A DNA stretch of 56,819 nucleotides from contig JAUSID010000042.1 of NCBI GenBank assembly GCA_030648295.1, positions 1-56,819 on the forward strand. Reading direction: 5' to 3'. The notes below the pieces were generated by a model, which made no database searches, was not told the origin of the DNA, and worked only from the letters and a program-made list of their open reading frames with translations. The DNA comes from Opitutaceae bacterium (GTDB taxonomy: Bacteria; Verrucomicrobiota; Verrucomicrobiia; Opitutales; Opitutaceae). Made by a program: the position numbers and the translations under genes. Below, in pieces: positions 7,275-16,311 of the stretch. Within the stretch, counting starts at the first letter, position 1; every line of letters starts with the position of its first letter.

Positions 7275-9800
7275 ATGAATCCTTTCTTTCTGCGCGGGTG
7301 GCTTGCCGCGGCGCTTATCTTGCCGGCGGCCTTGTTTGCGGCCAAGCCACCGGCGATCCTTCCCGGGTATCAGCCGGACGGCTCTGTCCTGCTGCCCAAT
7401 CAGTGGTCGCTCCGACCCGTTGGCCGCCAGCTCCTCCTCGGCGACTTCCCCGTCAACATCGCGCTGCATCCATCCGGTCAATACGCCGCCATCCTCCACT
7501 CCGGCTATTCGCAACACGAAATCCGCATCGTTGACATCAAGACGGCACAACCCGTGTCGCAGGTGACGCTCGAGGAGTCGTTCTATGGGCTGGCTTGGTC
7601 GCCCGACGGCAAGCAGCTCTACGCCAGCGGCGCCTCGCTCGAAATAATCCACGCGTTCGCCTTTGCGAAGGGCTATCTCTCCGGCAATCGCGAGCTGCGG
7701 TTGCGCGCCAACGAGGAGATGGGCGTGCCGATCGGCGTGGCCGTGTCGTCCAACGGCCGCGCCCTATACGTCGCCGAAGGCTGGGGCCAGCGCGTGACGA
7801 AAATCGATGCGAACACCGGCGTGGCACAATGGTCCCTGAAACTCGGGGCGCCGGAAGGCCAGGCGCGCACGGCGCCGGACTCGGAGCGCGTGCTGCCCTC
7901 GGCCAATCCGGACGCCTCCTTTCCCTACTCCTGCCTGCCCGACGAGAAACGCGGCCGCGTTTACGTGAGCCTTTGGGCCAAGTCCGCCGTGCTCGTGCTC
8001 GATGCGAATTCTGGCGTCAAGCTCGCGCGCTGGCCCGTCGGTTCGCATCCGAACGAACTCGCGCTCGGCCGCGACGGCCGGCTGTTCGTCGCCGAGGCAA
8101 ATCTCAATACGGTCAGCGTGATCGATGTCACCACCGGCCGTGTGCTCGAGACTCTTTCCGGCTCCTTCGAGCCCGATGCGCCCCCGGGCTCCATGCCCAA
8201 CAGCGTGGCGCTGGCACCCGACGGCAAGACGCTCTACGTGGCCAACGCGAACAACAACGCCGTCGCGGTCTTCGACGTGTCGGATCGCGGCCGCGCCACG
8301 TCGCTCGGGTTCATTCCGGTCGGCTGGTTTCCCACGTCCGTCCGCGTCACATCCGATGGGCGGACGTTGCTGGTCGCAAACGGCAAGGGCATGACGTCGG
8401 CACCAAACCCCGGCGGTCCCTACCCCGGCGATCATCGTCCGCGCAGCCTCCAGGAGTACATCGGCGGACTATTTCGCGGGACGCTCAGCACGATTGATCT
8501 TCCGGCCGCGGCGCAGCGGGCGGCGAAGATGGCGGAATGGACGAAACAGGCGCTCGCGAACACCCCGATCGCGTCACCGCTTCATCCACGCAAGGAGCGC
8601 CCGGCCAACCACCCGATTCCAGCACGGCCCGGTGACCCGTCGCCGATCAAACACGTGATCTACATCGTGAAGGAAAACCGCACCTACGATCAGGTCCTCG
8701 GCGATATGGCCGAGGGAAATGGCGAGCCGCGGCTCTGCCTGTTTCCGGAAAACGTCACGCCGAACCACCATGCGCTCGCGCGCGAATTTGTCCTGCTCGA
8801 CAATTTTTTTGTGGACGGCGAGGTCAGTGCCGACGGCCACGAGTGGTCGCTTGGCGCCTACGCGAGCGATTTCGTCGAGAAGACCTGGCCGCTGAGCTAC
8901 GGGCACAACAAGCGCAAGAAGTTCGAGTACCCATCGGAGGGAAGGTACGCGTGGGTGACGCCCGCCCGCGGTTACCTCTGGGATCAGGCGGCGAGAGCGG
9001 GGGTGACGTACCGCAGCTACGGCGAGTTCGTCCGGACCACTCGCGGCGGCGCGGCGATCGCCTCGATTCCAATTCTGCGGGATCATATCGACCCGCAGTA
9101 TCGGCCTTGGGATCTTTCGTATCCCGACGTAAAGCGCGCGGAACGCTTCATCGCCGAGCTCAAGCGCTTCGAGGGAGAGGGCGACATGCCGCGATTGCAG
9201 GTCGTACGGCTCGGCAACGATCACACGTCGGGCACCCGTCCCGGGGCCACGACGCCGACGGCGATGGTGGCCGACAACGATCGCGCGTTCGGGCTGGTCG
9301 TCGAAGCGGTGAGCCGCTCGAAATTCTGGCCGGCGACCGCCATCTTTGTGCTCGAGGACGACGCGCAGAATGGGCCGGACCATGTCGACGCGCATCGGAT
9401 ACCGGCGTTTGTCATCAGTCCCTACACGAAGCGCCGGGCCGTTGATTCGACGTTGTATTCGACCACGAGCATGCTGCGCACGATCGAGCTGATCCTCGGG
9501 CTGCAGCCGATGTCGCAGTTCGATGCCGCAGCGGCGCCCATGTATGGCGCTTTCGATCCGACGGCGGATCTCGCGGGTTACACGGCGCGTCCGGCACAGG
9601 TCGATCTCGAGGCGAAAAATACCGGGATGTCCTGGGGTGCACGCGAGTCGATGCGGATGAATCTGGCGGAGGCCGATCAAGCTGACGACATCAAGTTGAA
9701 CGAGATCGTCTGGCGTTCGGTCAAAGGACCGAACTCACCAATGCCGGCGCCGGTTCGAGCCGCGTTTTTCAAGGCGCATCCGAAGGACGATAAGGATTAG
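7275..9800 (+). CDS. Secreted YncE-type beta-propeller / phosphoesterase fusion
   Basis: An 841-residue protein when begun at ATG 7275, which gives a clean signal peptide (hydrophobic stretch ending ALFAAK). Residues from about 40 to 410 are YncE-like blades with repeated VSSNGRALYVAE and LAPDGKTLYVAN patterns. The C-terminal half from about 455 is a phosphoesterase domain of the alkaline phosphatase fold (PF04185), starting VIYIVKENRTYDQVLGDM and containing FVLEDDAQNGPDHVDAHR. The fusion is common in Verrucomicrobia and Acidobacteria. The substrate is unknown, though related phosphoesterases cleave phospholipids or phosphate monoesters in the periplasm. It could contribute to phosphorus acquisition. 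Confidence 0.88.
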   Translation: MNPFFLRGWLAAALILPAALFAAKPPAILPGYQPDGSVLLPNQWSLRPVGRQLLLGDFPVNIALHPSGQYAAILHSGYSQHEIRIVDIKTAQPVSQVTLEESFYGLAWSPDGKQLYASGASLEIIHAFAFAKGYLSGNRELRLRANEEMGVPIGVAVSSNGRALYVAEGWGQRVTKIDANTGVAQWSLKLGAPEGQARTAPDSERVLPSANPDASFPYSCLPDEKRGRVYVSLWAKSAVLVLDANSGVKLARWPVGSHPNELALGRDGRLFVAEANLNTVSVIDVTTGRVLETLSGSFEPDAPPGSMPNSVALAPDGKTLYVANANNNAVAVFDVSDRGRATSLGFIPVGWFPTSVRVTSDGRTLLVANGKGMTSAPNPGGPYPGDHRPRSLQEYIGGLFRGTLSTIDLPAAAQRAAKMAEWTKQALANTPIASPLHPRKERPANHPIPARPGDPSPIKHVIYIVKENRTYDQVLGDMAEGNGEPRLCLFPENVTPNHHALAREFVLLDNFFVDGEVSADGHEWSLGAYASDFVEKTWPLSYGHNKRKKFEYPSEGRYAWVTPARGYLWDQAARAGVTYRSYGEFVRTTRGGAAIASIPILRDHIDPQYRPWDLSYPDVKRAERFIAELKRFEGEGDMPRLQVVRLGNDHTSGTRPGATTPTAMVADNDRAFGLVVEAVSRSKFWPATAIFVLEDDAQNGPDHVDAHRIPAFVISPYTKRRAVDSTLYSTTSMLRTIELILGLQPMSQFDAAAAPMYGAFDPTADLAGYTARPAQVDLEAKNTGMSWGARESMRMNLAEADQADDIKLNEIVWRSVKGPNSPMPAPVRAAFFKAHPKDDKD

Positions 9801-9916
9801 CGGACATTCTGCGCACCGGATTCAGCGAGGCTGGTCGAAGATCTGTCGCATGTAGCATGCCGACGCGACAGAACTGTGCGTCGTGTTTGCAGCGCCGCGA
9901 CCTGGAAGCGCCGCCA

Positions 9917-10078
9917 CCTGGGAGCGCGGGCGTCCCGCCCGCATTGGTTTTCGTTTGGTTTCCATTGCGGGCCGGAGGCCCGCGCACCCAGGACGAACCA
10001 TTCGATCCGCATCGCCCGAGCGAATCACCGCCTCACTGCCTCACCGATCATCCGCCGCCGGAGGCCCGCGCTCCCGGG
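9917..10078. repeat. Intergenic dyads: CCTGGGAGCGCGGGC family and CCTCACTGCCTCACC family
   Basis: In the 399-bp gap before the TonB receptor gene, CCTGGGAGCGCGGGCGTCCC at 9917 is answered by an inverted CCCGCGCACCCAGG ending at 9992. A run of CCTCACTGCCTCACCGATC at about 10031 matches, inverted, the array at 18.35-18.43 kb. Another half, GAGGCCCGCGCTCCCGGG, ends at 10078. The first family recurs near 13.14, 15.62, 30.66 and 36.9 kb. No gene can be supported in this gap. Confidence 0.6.
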
Positions 10079-10199
10079 AAAACGACGCCAGCACCGCGAC
10101 TTGCCTTCGGATTTCTACGTGCGAGCATGCTGGTCGTCACGCCGCACGATCGTCGCACTTTCGGCGGCTCGCGGTCCCCTTCAATCCCGGCCTAACCCC

Positions 10200-13136
10200 A
10201 TGATTCAAATTCCGCGTCTTGTTGTCCTCACGAGCTGCATCCTTGTCCTGCTCACCGCGATCGCACGTATCCACGCCGCCGATGCCGCCGGCACGATCAC
10301 CGGCAGCGTCAGCAACACCGCCACCGGCAACCTGCTCGAAGGCGCCCGCATCGAACTCCCGGCCCTCGGCCTCAGTGCCTTCACCGATCTCACCGGCCGT
10401 TTCGTGCTCACCGGCGTGCCGGCGGGCACGCATGAGATCGTGGCATCCTACACCGGCCTCGATGCGAGCCGCGGCCAGCTGACGATCGCGCCGGGTGAAC
10501 GCGTGGTGAAAAACTTCGATCTTACGAGCGGGATTTACCGGATGCAGGAATTCACCGTCACGGGGGAACGGGAGGGCGCGGCCGCCGCCATCACGGCCCA
10601 GCGCAACGCCGAAAACGTGAAGAATGTCGTTTCAATGGACTCCTTCGGCAACCTGCCGAACTCGAGCGCCAGCGAGGTCGCCATCCTTCTTCCCGGCGTG
10701 GCGGGCAATCTCAACGAAGCCGGACTCGTCGCCGGATTTACGATACGCGGCATCCAGCCGGGGCTGAACAGCGTCACCATGGACGGCGTCTTGCTGACGA
10801 GTCGAGACGACAACCTGACCCGGGCCACGCAACTGCACGTCTACACCAGTGCCATGTTCGACACGCTCGAGCTCACCAAAGGCCACACCCCCGACAAGGG
10901 CGCCGACTCGCTCGGCGGCACGATGAACCTGAAGAGCCGCTCGCCGCTGAGCATGAAGGAAAAGCGGCGCTTCACGTACAATCTCTCCGGCCGGCTGGCG
11001 CCATCGTTCACGCAACAGGTTCCACTCCGCGAGGCGCACCGGTTCCATCCGCTGTTCAACGTCGGCTACCAGGAGGTGTTCAGCGTGCTCGGCGCGGAGC
11101 GCAACCTGGGCGTGGCGGTGAATCTGTTCTACAGCGAATTTGCCACGGGCTGGTTCCTCACCACCCGTGACTTTCAAAACACGACCAGCTCGCCCGCGTT
11201 CCTTTTCGATTACCGCACGACGGACACCTTCAACCCCCACATGCAGCGGAGCATCAACACCAAGATCGACTACCGCCTGTCGCCCACGACGAAGCTGACG
11301 TTCAACGCCATCGCGAACGACAACAACGAGAAGTTCCGGCGGCGCTACCAGACGCGCGCGTTCACGAATCAAAACGTCGGCACGACCGGCACGGCGGGGA
11401 TTCTGCCCGGCTACACCGATCGGATCACGCAGGTGCGCGCCGCGCCGGCATCGATCATCGACGTGTCCACGCTCGGGCCGAACAACGTGTTTGTCCGGAT
11501 GCGGAATGCGGATTTCGGGGTCGAACAGGAATTGGGCCGGCTGAGGCTCGATTACAAGGCGAGCTACAACCAGAGCCATGTGAACCGCGGCAGCGGCAAG
11601 GGCGGCGAGCTCACGAACCGGATCACCAATGTGGGTTGGATTCTCGATCGCACCGAGTCGGACCTTTACCCGCGGTTCATCCAGACCGAGGGGGCGGACA
11701 TCACCAATCCCGCGAACTACCGGCCGAACGGTTTTCTGTTGAACAGCAATCGCGAGAACGATCGCGAAGTCAAAGCAGTCCACGGCAACGCCCGCTACGA
11801 GCTGCCCACGCGTTTCTCCGCATTCCTGAAAACGGGCTTCCAATGGCGGGAGAATGCAGCCGAGGACGTCGATCGCTCGCGTCGCTGGAGTTACATCGGA
11901 ACGGCCCCGCTGCCCGCGAATCCGTCCCTGCTCATGTTCGACATGGTGAAGACCGGCCGGGGGATTCCGCAGTGGCAGGCGAGCGACTTCATCAGCACGC
12001 GCCAGCCGGCCGATCCGCAGCTCTGGCGCGAGGATGTTTACTTTCACGAGTCGTCCAACTTCACCGGCACGCGCGAGGTGACCGAGAAGATCACCGCCGG
12101 GTATCTGATGACGCAGGGCAAGGTTGGCCGCACGGGATTCCTCGCCGGCGTCCGTACCGAGAAGACGGAGACGGAGAGCGGAGGCTGGGTTCGCACGCGT
12201 ACGCCAAGCAGCGCGGCGCAGCAGGCCGCGGATCCCGTGGGCGCGGCGCAGCGCGACTACGCCAATACCCGGCGCGACATCAAGGGCCGCTACACGAAAT
12301 CGTTTCCCAGCGTGCACCTGAATCACGATATCATGCCGGACCTCAAAGCCCGGCTGAGTTGGTCCACGAGCTTCGGCCGTCCGCCGCTGTCCAACCTGCT
12401 CCCCAACGAGACGGTCAGCGAGACCAACCAGACACTGACGGTGAACAATCCCAGCCTGCTGCCGCAGACGGCGGAGAACTGGGACGCGACGCTCGAGTAT
12501 TATTTCGAGCCGGTGGGCAACTTTTCCGTGGCGTGGTTCCACAAGTCGATTGAGGACTATATCATCAGCGGCACCGAGGCGGGTATCATCGGCACCGGCA
12601 CTGACAATGGCTACAACGGCGAATACGGCGGCTTCCGCCGTCTGACCTCGGCGAATGCCGGGACCGCCGTGGTGCAGGGCTGGGAATTCAGTTACCAGCA
12701 GCAGTTCACGTTTCTGCCCGGCCTCCTTAAGGGGCTGAGCGCATCCGGCAACTACACGGTCATCGATACGCATGGTGACTTCGGTGGGTCGGGTTCGCGG
12801 AGCACAAACCAGGTTCCCGGATTCATTCCGCGAACGGGCAACTTCAGCCTGGGCTGGCGCTACCGGAGTTTCGGGGCGCGCATCGCGCTCAACTACACCG
12901 GCGAGTACATCACGAACTTCTCGGCTGCGAGCGCCGGGCGAAATCTCTACCGGTATAAGCGAAAGATCACGAATGTGGGCGTGGCGTATTACTGGCGGCC
13001 CGCGGTGAACCTGACGCTCGATGTCCAGAACCTCTTCAACAAACCCGAGTCGTTCTATCGCGGGATTCCGGATCAGATGCAGCGCACGAACATCGCCGGC
13101 GTGTCAGTCACGATGGGAATGAACGGGAGGTTCTGA
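10200..13136 (+). CDS. TonB-dependent outer-membrane receptor with carboxypeptidase-like regulatory domain
   Basis: A 978-residue protein begun at ATG 10200, where a signal peptide follows immediately (LVVLTSCILVLLTAIARIHA). Residues about 28-110 are a CarboxypepD_reg-like beta-sandwich (GTITGSVSNTATGNLLEGAR), typical of TonB receptors in Bacteroidetes and Verrucomicrobia. The plug domain has GFTIRGIQPGLNSVTMDGV, and the remainder is a long beta-barrel ending in phenylalanine (MGMNGRF). It would import a bulky ligand, probably an oligosaccharide given the esterase and glycosidases downstream, using TonB energy. No SusD-like partner is present, as is usual for Opitutaceae receptors. A long open frame on the opposite strand (10632-12773) is a GC-bias shadow. 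Confidence 0.93.
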   Translation: MIQIPRLVVLTSCILVLLTAIARIHAADAAGTITGSVSNTATGNLLEGARIELPALGLSAFTDLTGRFVLTGVPAGTHEIVASYTGLDASRGQLTIAPGERVVKNFDLTSGIYRMQEFTVTGEREGAAAAITAQRNAENVKNVVSMDSFGNLPNSSASEVAILLPGVAGNLNEAGLVAGFTIRGIQPGLNSVTMDGVLLTSRDDNLTRATQLHVYTSAMFDTLELTKGHTPDKGADSLGGTMNLKSRSPLSMKEKRRFTYNLSGRLAPSFTQQVPLREAHRFHPLFNVGYQEVFSVLGAERNLGVAVNLFYSEFATGWFLTTRDFQNTTSSPAFLFDYRTTDTFNPHMQRSINTKIDYRLSPTTKLTFNAIANDNNEKFRRRYQTRAFTNQNVGTTGTAGILPGYTDRITQVRAAPASIIDVSTLGPNNVFVRMRNADFGVEQELGRLRLDYKASYNQSHVNRGSGKGGELTNRITNVGWILDRTESDLYPRFIQTEGADITNPANYRPNGFLLNSNRENDREVKAVHGNARYELPTRFSAFLKTGFQWRENAAEDVDRSRRWSYIGTAPLPANPSLLMFDMVKTGRGIPQWQASDFISTRQPADPQLWREDVYFHESSNFTGTREVTEKITAGYLMTQGKVGRTGFLAGVRTEKTETESGGWVRTRTPSSAAQQAADPVGAAQRDYANTRRDIKGRYTKSFPSVHLNHDIMPDLKARLSWSTSFGRPPLSNLLPNETVSETNQTLTVNNPSLLPQTAENWDATLEYYFEPVGNFSVAWFHKSIEDYIISGTEAGIIGTGTDNGYNGEYGGFRRLTSANAGTAVVQGWEFSYQQQFTFLPGLLKGLSASGNYTVIDTHGDFGGSGSRSTNQVPGFIPRTGNFSLGWRYRSFGARIALNYTGEYITNFSAASAGRNLYRYKRKITNVGVAYYWRPAVNLTLDVQNLFNKPESFYRGIPDQMQRTNIAGVSVTMGMNGRF

Positions 13137-13225
13137 GCTCCTGGGAGCGCGGGACGCCCGCACCGCTCGTAATTCCGAGCCGCAGACTCGCGCTTCGAGG
13201 AGAAACGGAAATAATCGCACATCAA

Positions 13226-15616
13226 ATGGGCCCCACCCGCCTCTTGATCGCCGGCATAATTTTCGCGCTGACCATCGCGCGCGCGCAAACGCTCCCCGGC
13301 ACCGCGCCACTAACGATGGAAGGCGATCTGTCCGCGCAAATGATCGCGGGCATCGATCGGTTCCTCGAACGCGAAACGCTCGCGGCTGCCGCCGGCCGCT
13401 CCGGGTATTGGAAAGTCGATACCTCCGGTGATCGCGCCGCCTACGAGCAATCGGTGCAGCCGAATCGCGACCGGCTGGCGCGAATCCTTGGCGTGATTGA
13501 TCCGCGCGTGCCCAGCGTGGAGCTCGAGTATATCGCGACCGCGACGGTCCCGGCCAGGGTCGCCGAGACCAGCCTTTTCACCGTCTATGCGGTGCGCTGG
13601 CCGGTGCTCGACGGGTTGCACGCGGAAGGGCTGTTGCTTCAGCCGAAGGGCCGGATCATCGCACGCGTCGTCGCCCTGCCCGATGCAGACCAGACGCCCG
13701 AAGTCATCGCGGGCCTCGCGCCCGGGCTTCCGGCCGAATTGCAGTATGCGCGGCGGCTGGCGGAGAATGGCTGCGAGGTGATCGTGCCGACGCTCGTGGA
13801 TCGTTCGGACACGTTTTCCGGCAACCCAGCGCTGAACCTATCCACCAACCATCCGCATCGCGAATGGATTTACCGGCAGTCGTTCGTACTCGGACGAAAC
13901 GTCGGCGGATACGAGCTCCAGAAAATCTTCGCCGCGGTGGATTGGTTCACGCGGCGCAACCGCGAGATGCCCGCAAGCATCGGCGTCGCCGGCTGGGGCG
14001 AAGGCGGGTTGCTCGCGCTCCACAGCGCCGCGCTCGACCGGCGAATCGACGCCACGCTCGTCAGTGGATATTTCGGCCCGCGCGAGCAGCTCTGGCGGGA
14101 GCCGATCTATCGCAACGCGTTCGGGCTGTTGAACGAATTCGGCGATGCGGAAATCGCGCGGCTGATCGTGCCGCGAGCGCTGTTCATCGAACACGCCTTC
14201 ACCCCGAAGGTCGATGGTCCGCCGGCGGCGCGGCCGCGTCATAGCGGTGCGGCGCCGGGAAGAATCACTCCGCTGGATTTCGCTCGCATCCGCGAGGAAT
14301 ACGAGCGCGCAAGGCAACTCGCCGGTCCGCACGCCAACTCGATTCGGCTGCATCATGGGCGCGACGGCGGCGCGATCGGGCCGGTGGCGGAGACGACACT
14401 GCTGCCATTCCTGCAATCGCTCCTGGCGGAATTCAAAGGGCTGCGGCGTGCCGGCGATCCGCCGGTGGAGCTGCGCCCGGGTTTCGAAACCATTGCGGGC
14501 GGAATGCCCGCGCTCCCAGCTGCCGTCACCGCGCGACAGGAGCGGCAGGTCCGCGGGATGGAACGGTACACGCAGTGGCAACTCCAGTTTGCCGACCGCC
14601 AACGCGACGAATTCCTTTGGAAAAGAGTCACGCCCACGAATGCCGACACCTGGCATGCGGCCATGGATTCCTATCGGGATAAAGCGTGGCACGAAATGAT
14701 CGGCCGCTATCCGACCGGAACGGTGCCGCTGAATCCGCGGACGCGGCTCCTGCGCGAAGCGCCCACGTGGACCGGTTACGAGGTGATTCTCGATGTGCTG
14801 CCCGAGGTGTATGCGTGGGGATATCTTCTGCTGCCCAAAGGGATGAAACCCGGTGAAAAACGGTCCGTCGTCGTGACGCAGCACGGAGTGAGCGGGCGTC
14901 CCGACAGCGTGATTTCCGAGGATAAAACCGCGCGCGCCTACGCCACCTACCAGGCGTATGCCGTCCGGCTGGTCGAACGCGGGTTCATCGTTTTTGCTCC
15001 GCACAACCCGTATACCGGCGACGATGCCGCGCGCGTGCTGCAGCGAAAGGCGCAGCCGATCGGGAAAACGATCTTCTCGATCATAATCGCGCAGCACGAA
15101 TGCATCCTCGATTTCCTGTCCAGCCGCGCAGACGTGGATTCGGCGCGAATCGCGTTTTACGGACTATCGTATGGCGGCCAGACCGCCATGCGCGTACCGG
15201 TGATTGTCGAACGCTACGCCGCGTCGATCTGCTCGGGCGACTTCAACGAGTGGACGTGGAAGAATGCCAGCACGGACTTCTCGAAGAGTTACATGTACAA
15301 CAACGCCTACGAGCGGCCCGAGTTTCGGATGGGCCTGACCTTCGGCTACGCGGAGTTGGCGGCGCTGATGGTGCCGCGGCCGTTCATGGTCGAGCGCGGT
15401 CACGACGACGGCGTGGGCATCGACGAGTGGGTGGCTTATGAATACGCGAAGGTCAGGCGGCTGTACGACAAGCTGGGAATTTCAAATCGGACCGAGATCG
15501 AATTCTTCAACGGCCCGCACATGATTCACGGCGAAGGCACGTTCAAGTTCCTCCACCGTCACCTGAACTGGCCCGAGCCGAAAGAGACGGCGGCGAGTGT
15601 CCCGGCGGCACGGTAG
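13226..15616 (+). CDS. Secreted double-domain alpha/beta hydrolase (acetyl-xylan-esterase / dienelactone-hydrolase-like)
   Basis: A 796-residue protein with a signal peptide (LLIAGIIFALTIARAQ). There are two hydrolase-like halves. In the second, FYGLSYGGQ carries the nucleophile elbow GxSxG (Ser648), and a late histidine lies in GPHMIHGEG. In the first, the equivalent position reads VAGWGEGG, so Gly258 stands where the serine should be and that half is probably non-catalytic. The closest families are large secreted esterases that deacylate plant polysaccharides; the true substrate is unknown. It sits between the TonB receptor and the alpha-galactosidase, supporting a glycan-degradation role. 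A copy of the GGGAGCGCGGG repeat lies in the short gap before it. Confidence 0.82.
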   Translation: MGPTRLLIAGIIFALTIARAQTLPGTAPLTMEGDLSAQMIAGIDRFLERETLAAAAGRSGYWKVDTSGDRAAYEQSVQPNRDRLARILGVIDPRVPSVELEYIATATVPARVAETSLFTVYAVRWPVLDGLHAEGLLLQPKGRIIARVVALPDADQTPEVIAGLAPGLPAELQYARRLAENGCEVIVPTLVDRSDTFSGNPALNLSTNHPHREWIYRQSFVLGRNVGGYELQKIFAAVDWFTRRNREMPASIGVAGWGEGGLLALHSAALDRRIDATLVSGYFGPREQLWREPIYRNAFGLLNEFGDAEIARLIVPRALFIEHAFTPKVDGPPAARPRHSGAAPGRITPLDFARIREEYERARQLAGPHANSIRLHHGRDGGAIGPVAETTLLPFLQSLLAEFKGLRRAGDPPVELRPGFETIAGGMPALPAAVTARQERQVRGMERYTQWQLQFADRQRDEFLWKRVTPTNADTWHAAMDSYRDKAWHEMIGRYPTGTVPLNPRTRLLREAPTWTGYEVILDVLPEVYAWGYLLLPKGMKPGEKRSVVVTQHGVSGRPDSVISEDKTARAYATYQAYAVRLVERGFIVFAPHNPYTGDDAARVLQRKAQPIGKTIFSIIIAQHECILDFLSSRADVDSARIAFYGLSYGGQTAMRVPVIVERYAASICSGDFNEWTWKNASTDFSKSYMYNNAYERPEFRMGLTFGYAELAALMVPRPFMVERGHDDGVGIDEWVAYEYAKVRRLYDKLGISNRTEIEFFNGPHMIHGEGTFKFLHRHLNWPEPKETAASVPAAR

Positions 15617-15717
15617 CGCCCTGGGAGCGCGGGAGGGCAGCCACCAAGCCGGATGCCGGCGACCCGCCGCATCTCACTTTCTTGCAGAATCACCACCTGG
15701 CATCGTGGCCAGGCCTC

Positions 15718-15766
15718 GGCGGCTGGAAAGCCGCCGCTCCGGCGGAAGGGCGGCTTTCCAGCCGCC
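15718..15766. repeat. Perfect 18-bp inverted repeat (hairpin)
   Basis: GGCGGCTGGAAAGCCGCC at 15718-15735 is matched without mismatch by its inverse at 15749-15766, with a 13-base loop. It lies 100 bp after the hydrolase gene but has no T-run, so it is more likely a mobile palindrome than a terminator. A GGGAGCGCGGGAGG copy lies just upstream at about 15622. No other feature was seen in 15617-15888. Confidence 0.8.
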
Positions 15767-15888
15767 CATGCATGGCGCGAGGAGAGCGCCACATGTCAGC
15801 GAAGCCGGATTGCAAAATCGGTTTGGGCGGACATGATCGCCGTCTCCGCCACGGCGGAGGTGTTGGTTCAGATCAACCCCTTGAAGCC

Positions 15889-16095
15889 ATGAAGCCTTCA
15901 AAACCCCAATCGCGAGACGCGGGCTTCAGTGATTACGAGCTGCTGAAGTGGCAGGTTCGCGTTGCTCAACGCGCCGATGAGCTGCGGGAAAAAACCAGCG
16001 GCCCGACGAAGGACGATCGCGAGACATGGTTGCGAGCGGAAGCGGAGGTACTCGGCCGGTTGCCCGATCAGCCCCGGGCGGGCGACAGCGGTTGA
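15889..16095 (+). CDS. Small DUF2934-like protein
   Basis: A 68-residue protein from ATG 15889. The frame is open further upstream, but that part overlaps the palindromic repeat and looks non-coding. The stretch from VRVAQRADELREK to ETWLRAEAEVLGRL matches the pattern of DUF2934, a short helical family of unknown function (alanine-arginine-alanine helix, then D..WLRAE). It is charged, lacks a signal peptide and is probably cytoplasmic. The family assignment is by eye. Confidence 0.55.
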   Translation: MKPSKPQSRDAGFSDYELLKWQVRVAQRADELREKTSGPTKDDRETWLRAEAEVLGRLPDQPRAGDSG

Positions 16096-16311
16096 ACACA
16101 CGTTCGTCCACCAGCCGCGCCCAGCATTCGCCAAGAAATGCGGCGGCATGCCGCGCTCGCGTCTTCTAGACTGGCGGCGCTTCCGGCATGACCGCGTGAT
16201 GGTCGTTCTAGAACTCCAGTCCGCACGGCGTGGAAACCCGCGCGGCCGGGGAGAGTGAATGATCGGTCACGACGGAGCGCCTCCGCTTCAACCCCGAATC
16301 CGCCCAGGAAT

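Noticed and set aside
10632-12773. 713-codon open frame opposite the TonB receptor gene
   Set aside because: It is antisense to a gene with a signal peptide, plug and barrel, has arginine-rich low-complexity composition and no family pattern. It is explained by high GC at third codon positions.
13838-15097. 419-codon open frame opposite the double hydrolase
   Set aside because: It lies fully within a supported gene with export signal and catalytic motif, and has no homology signal.
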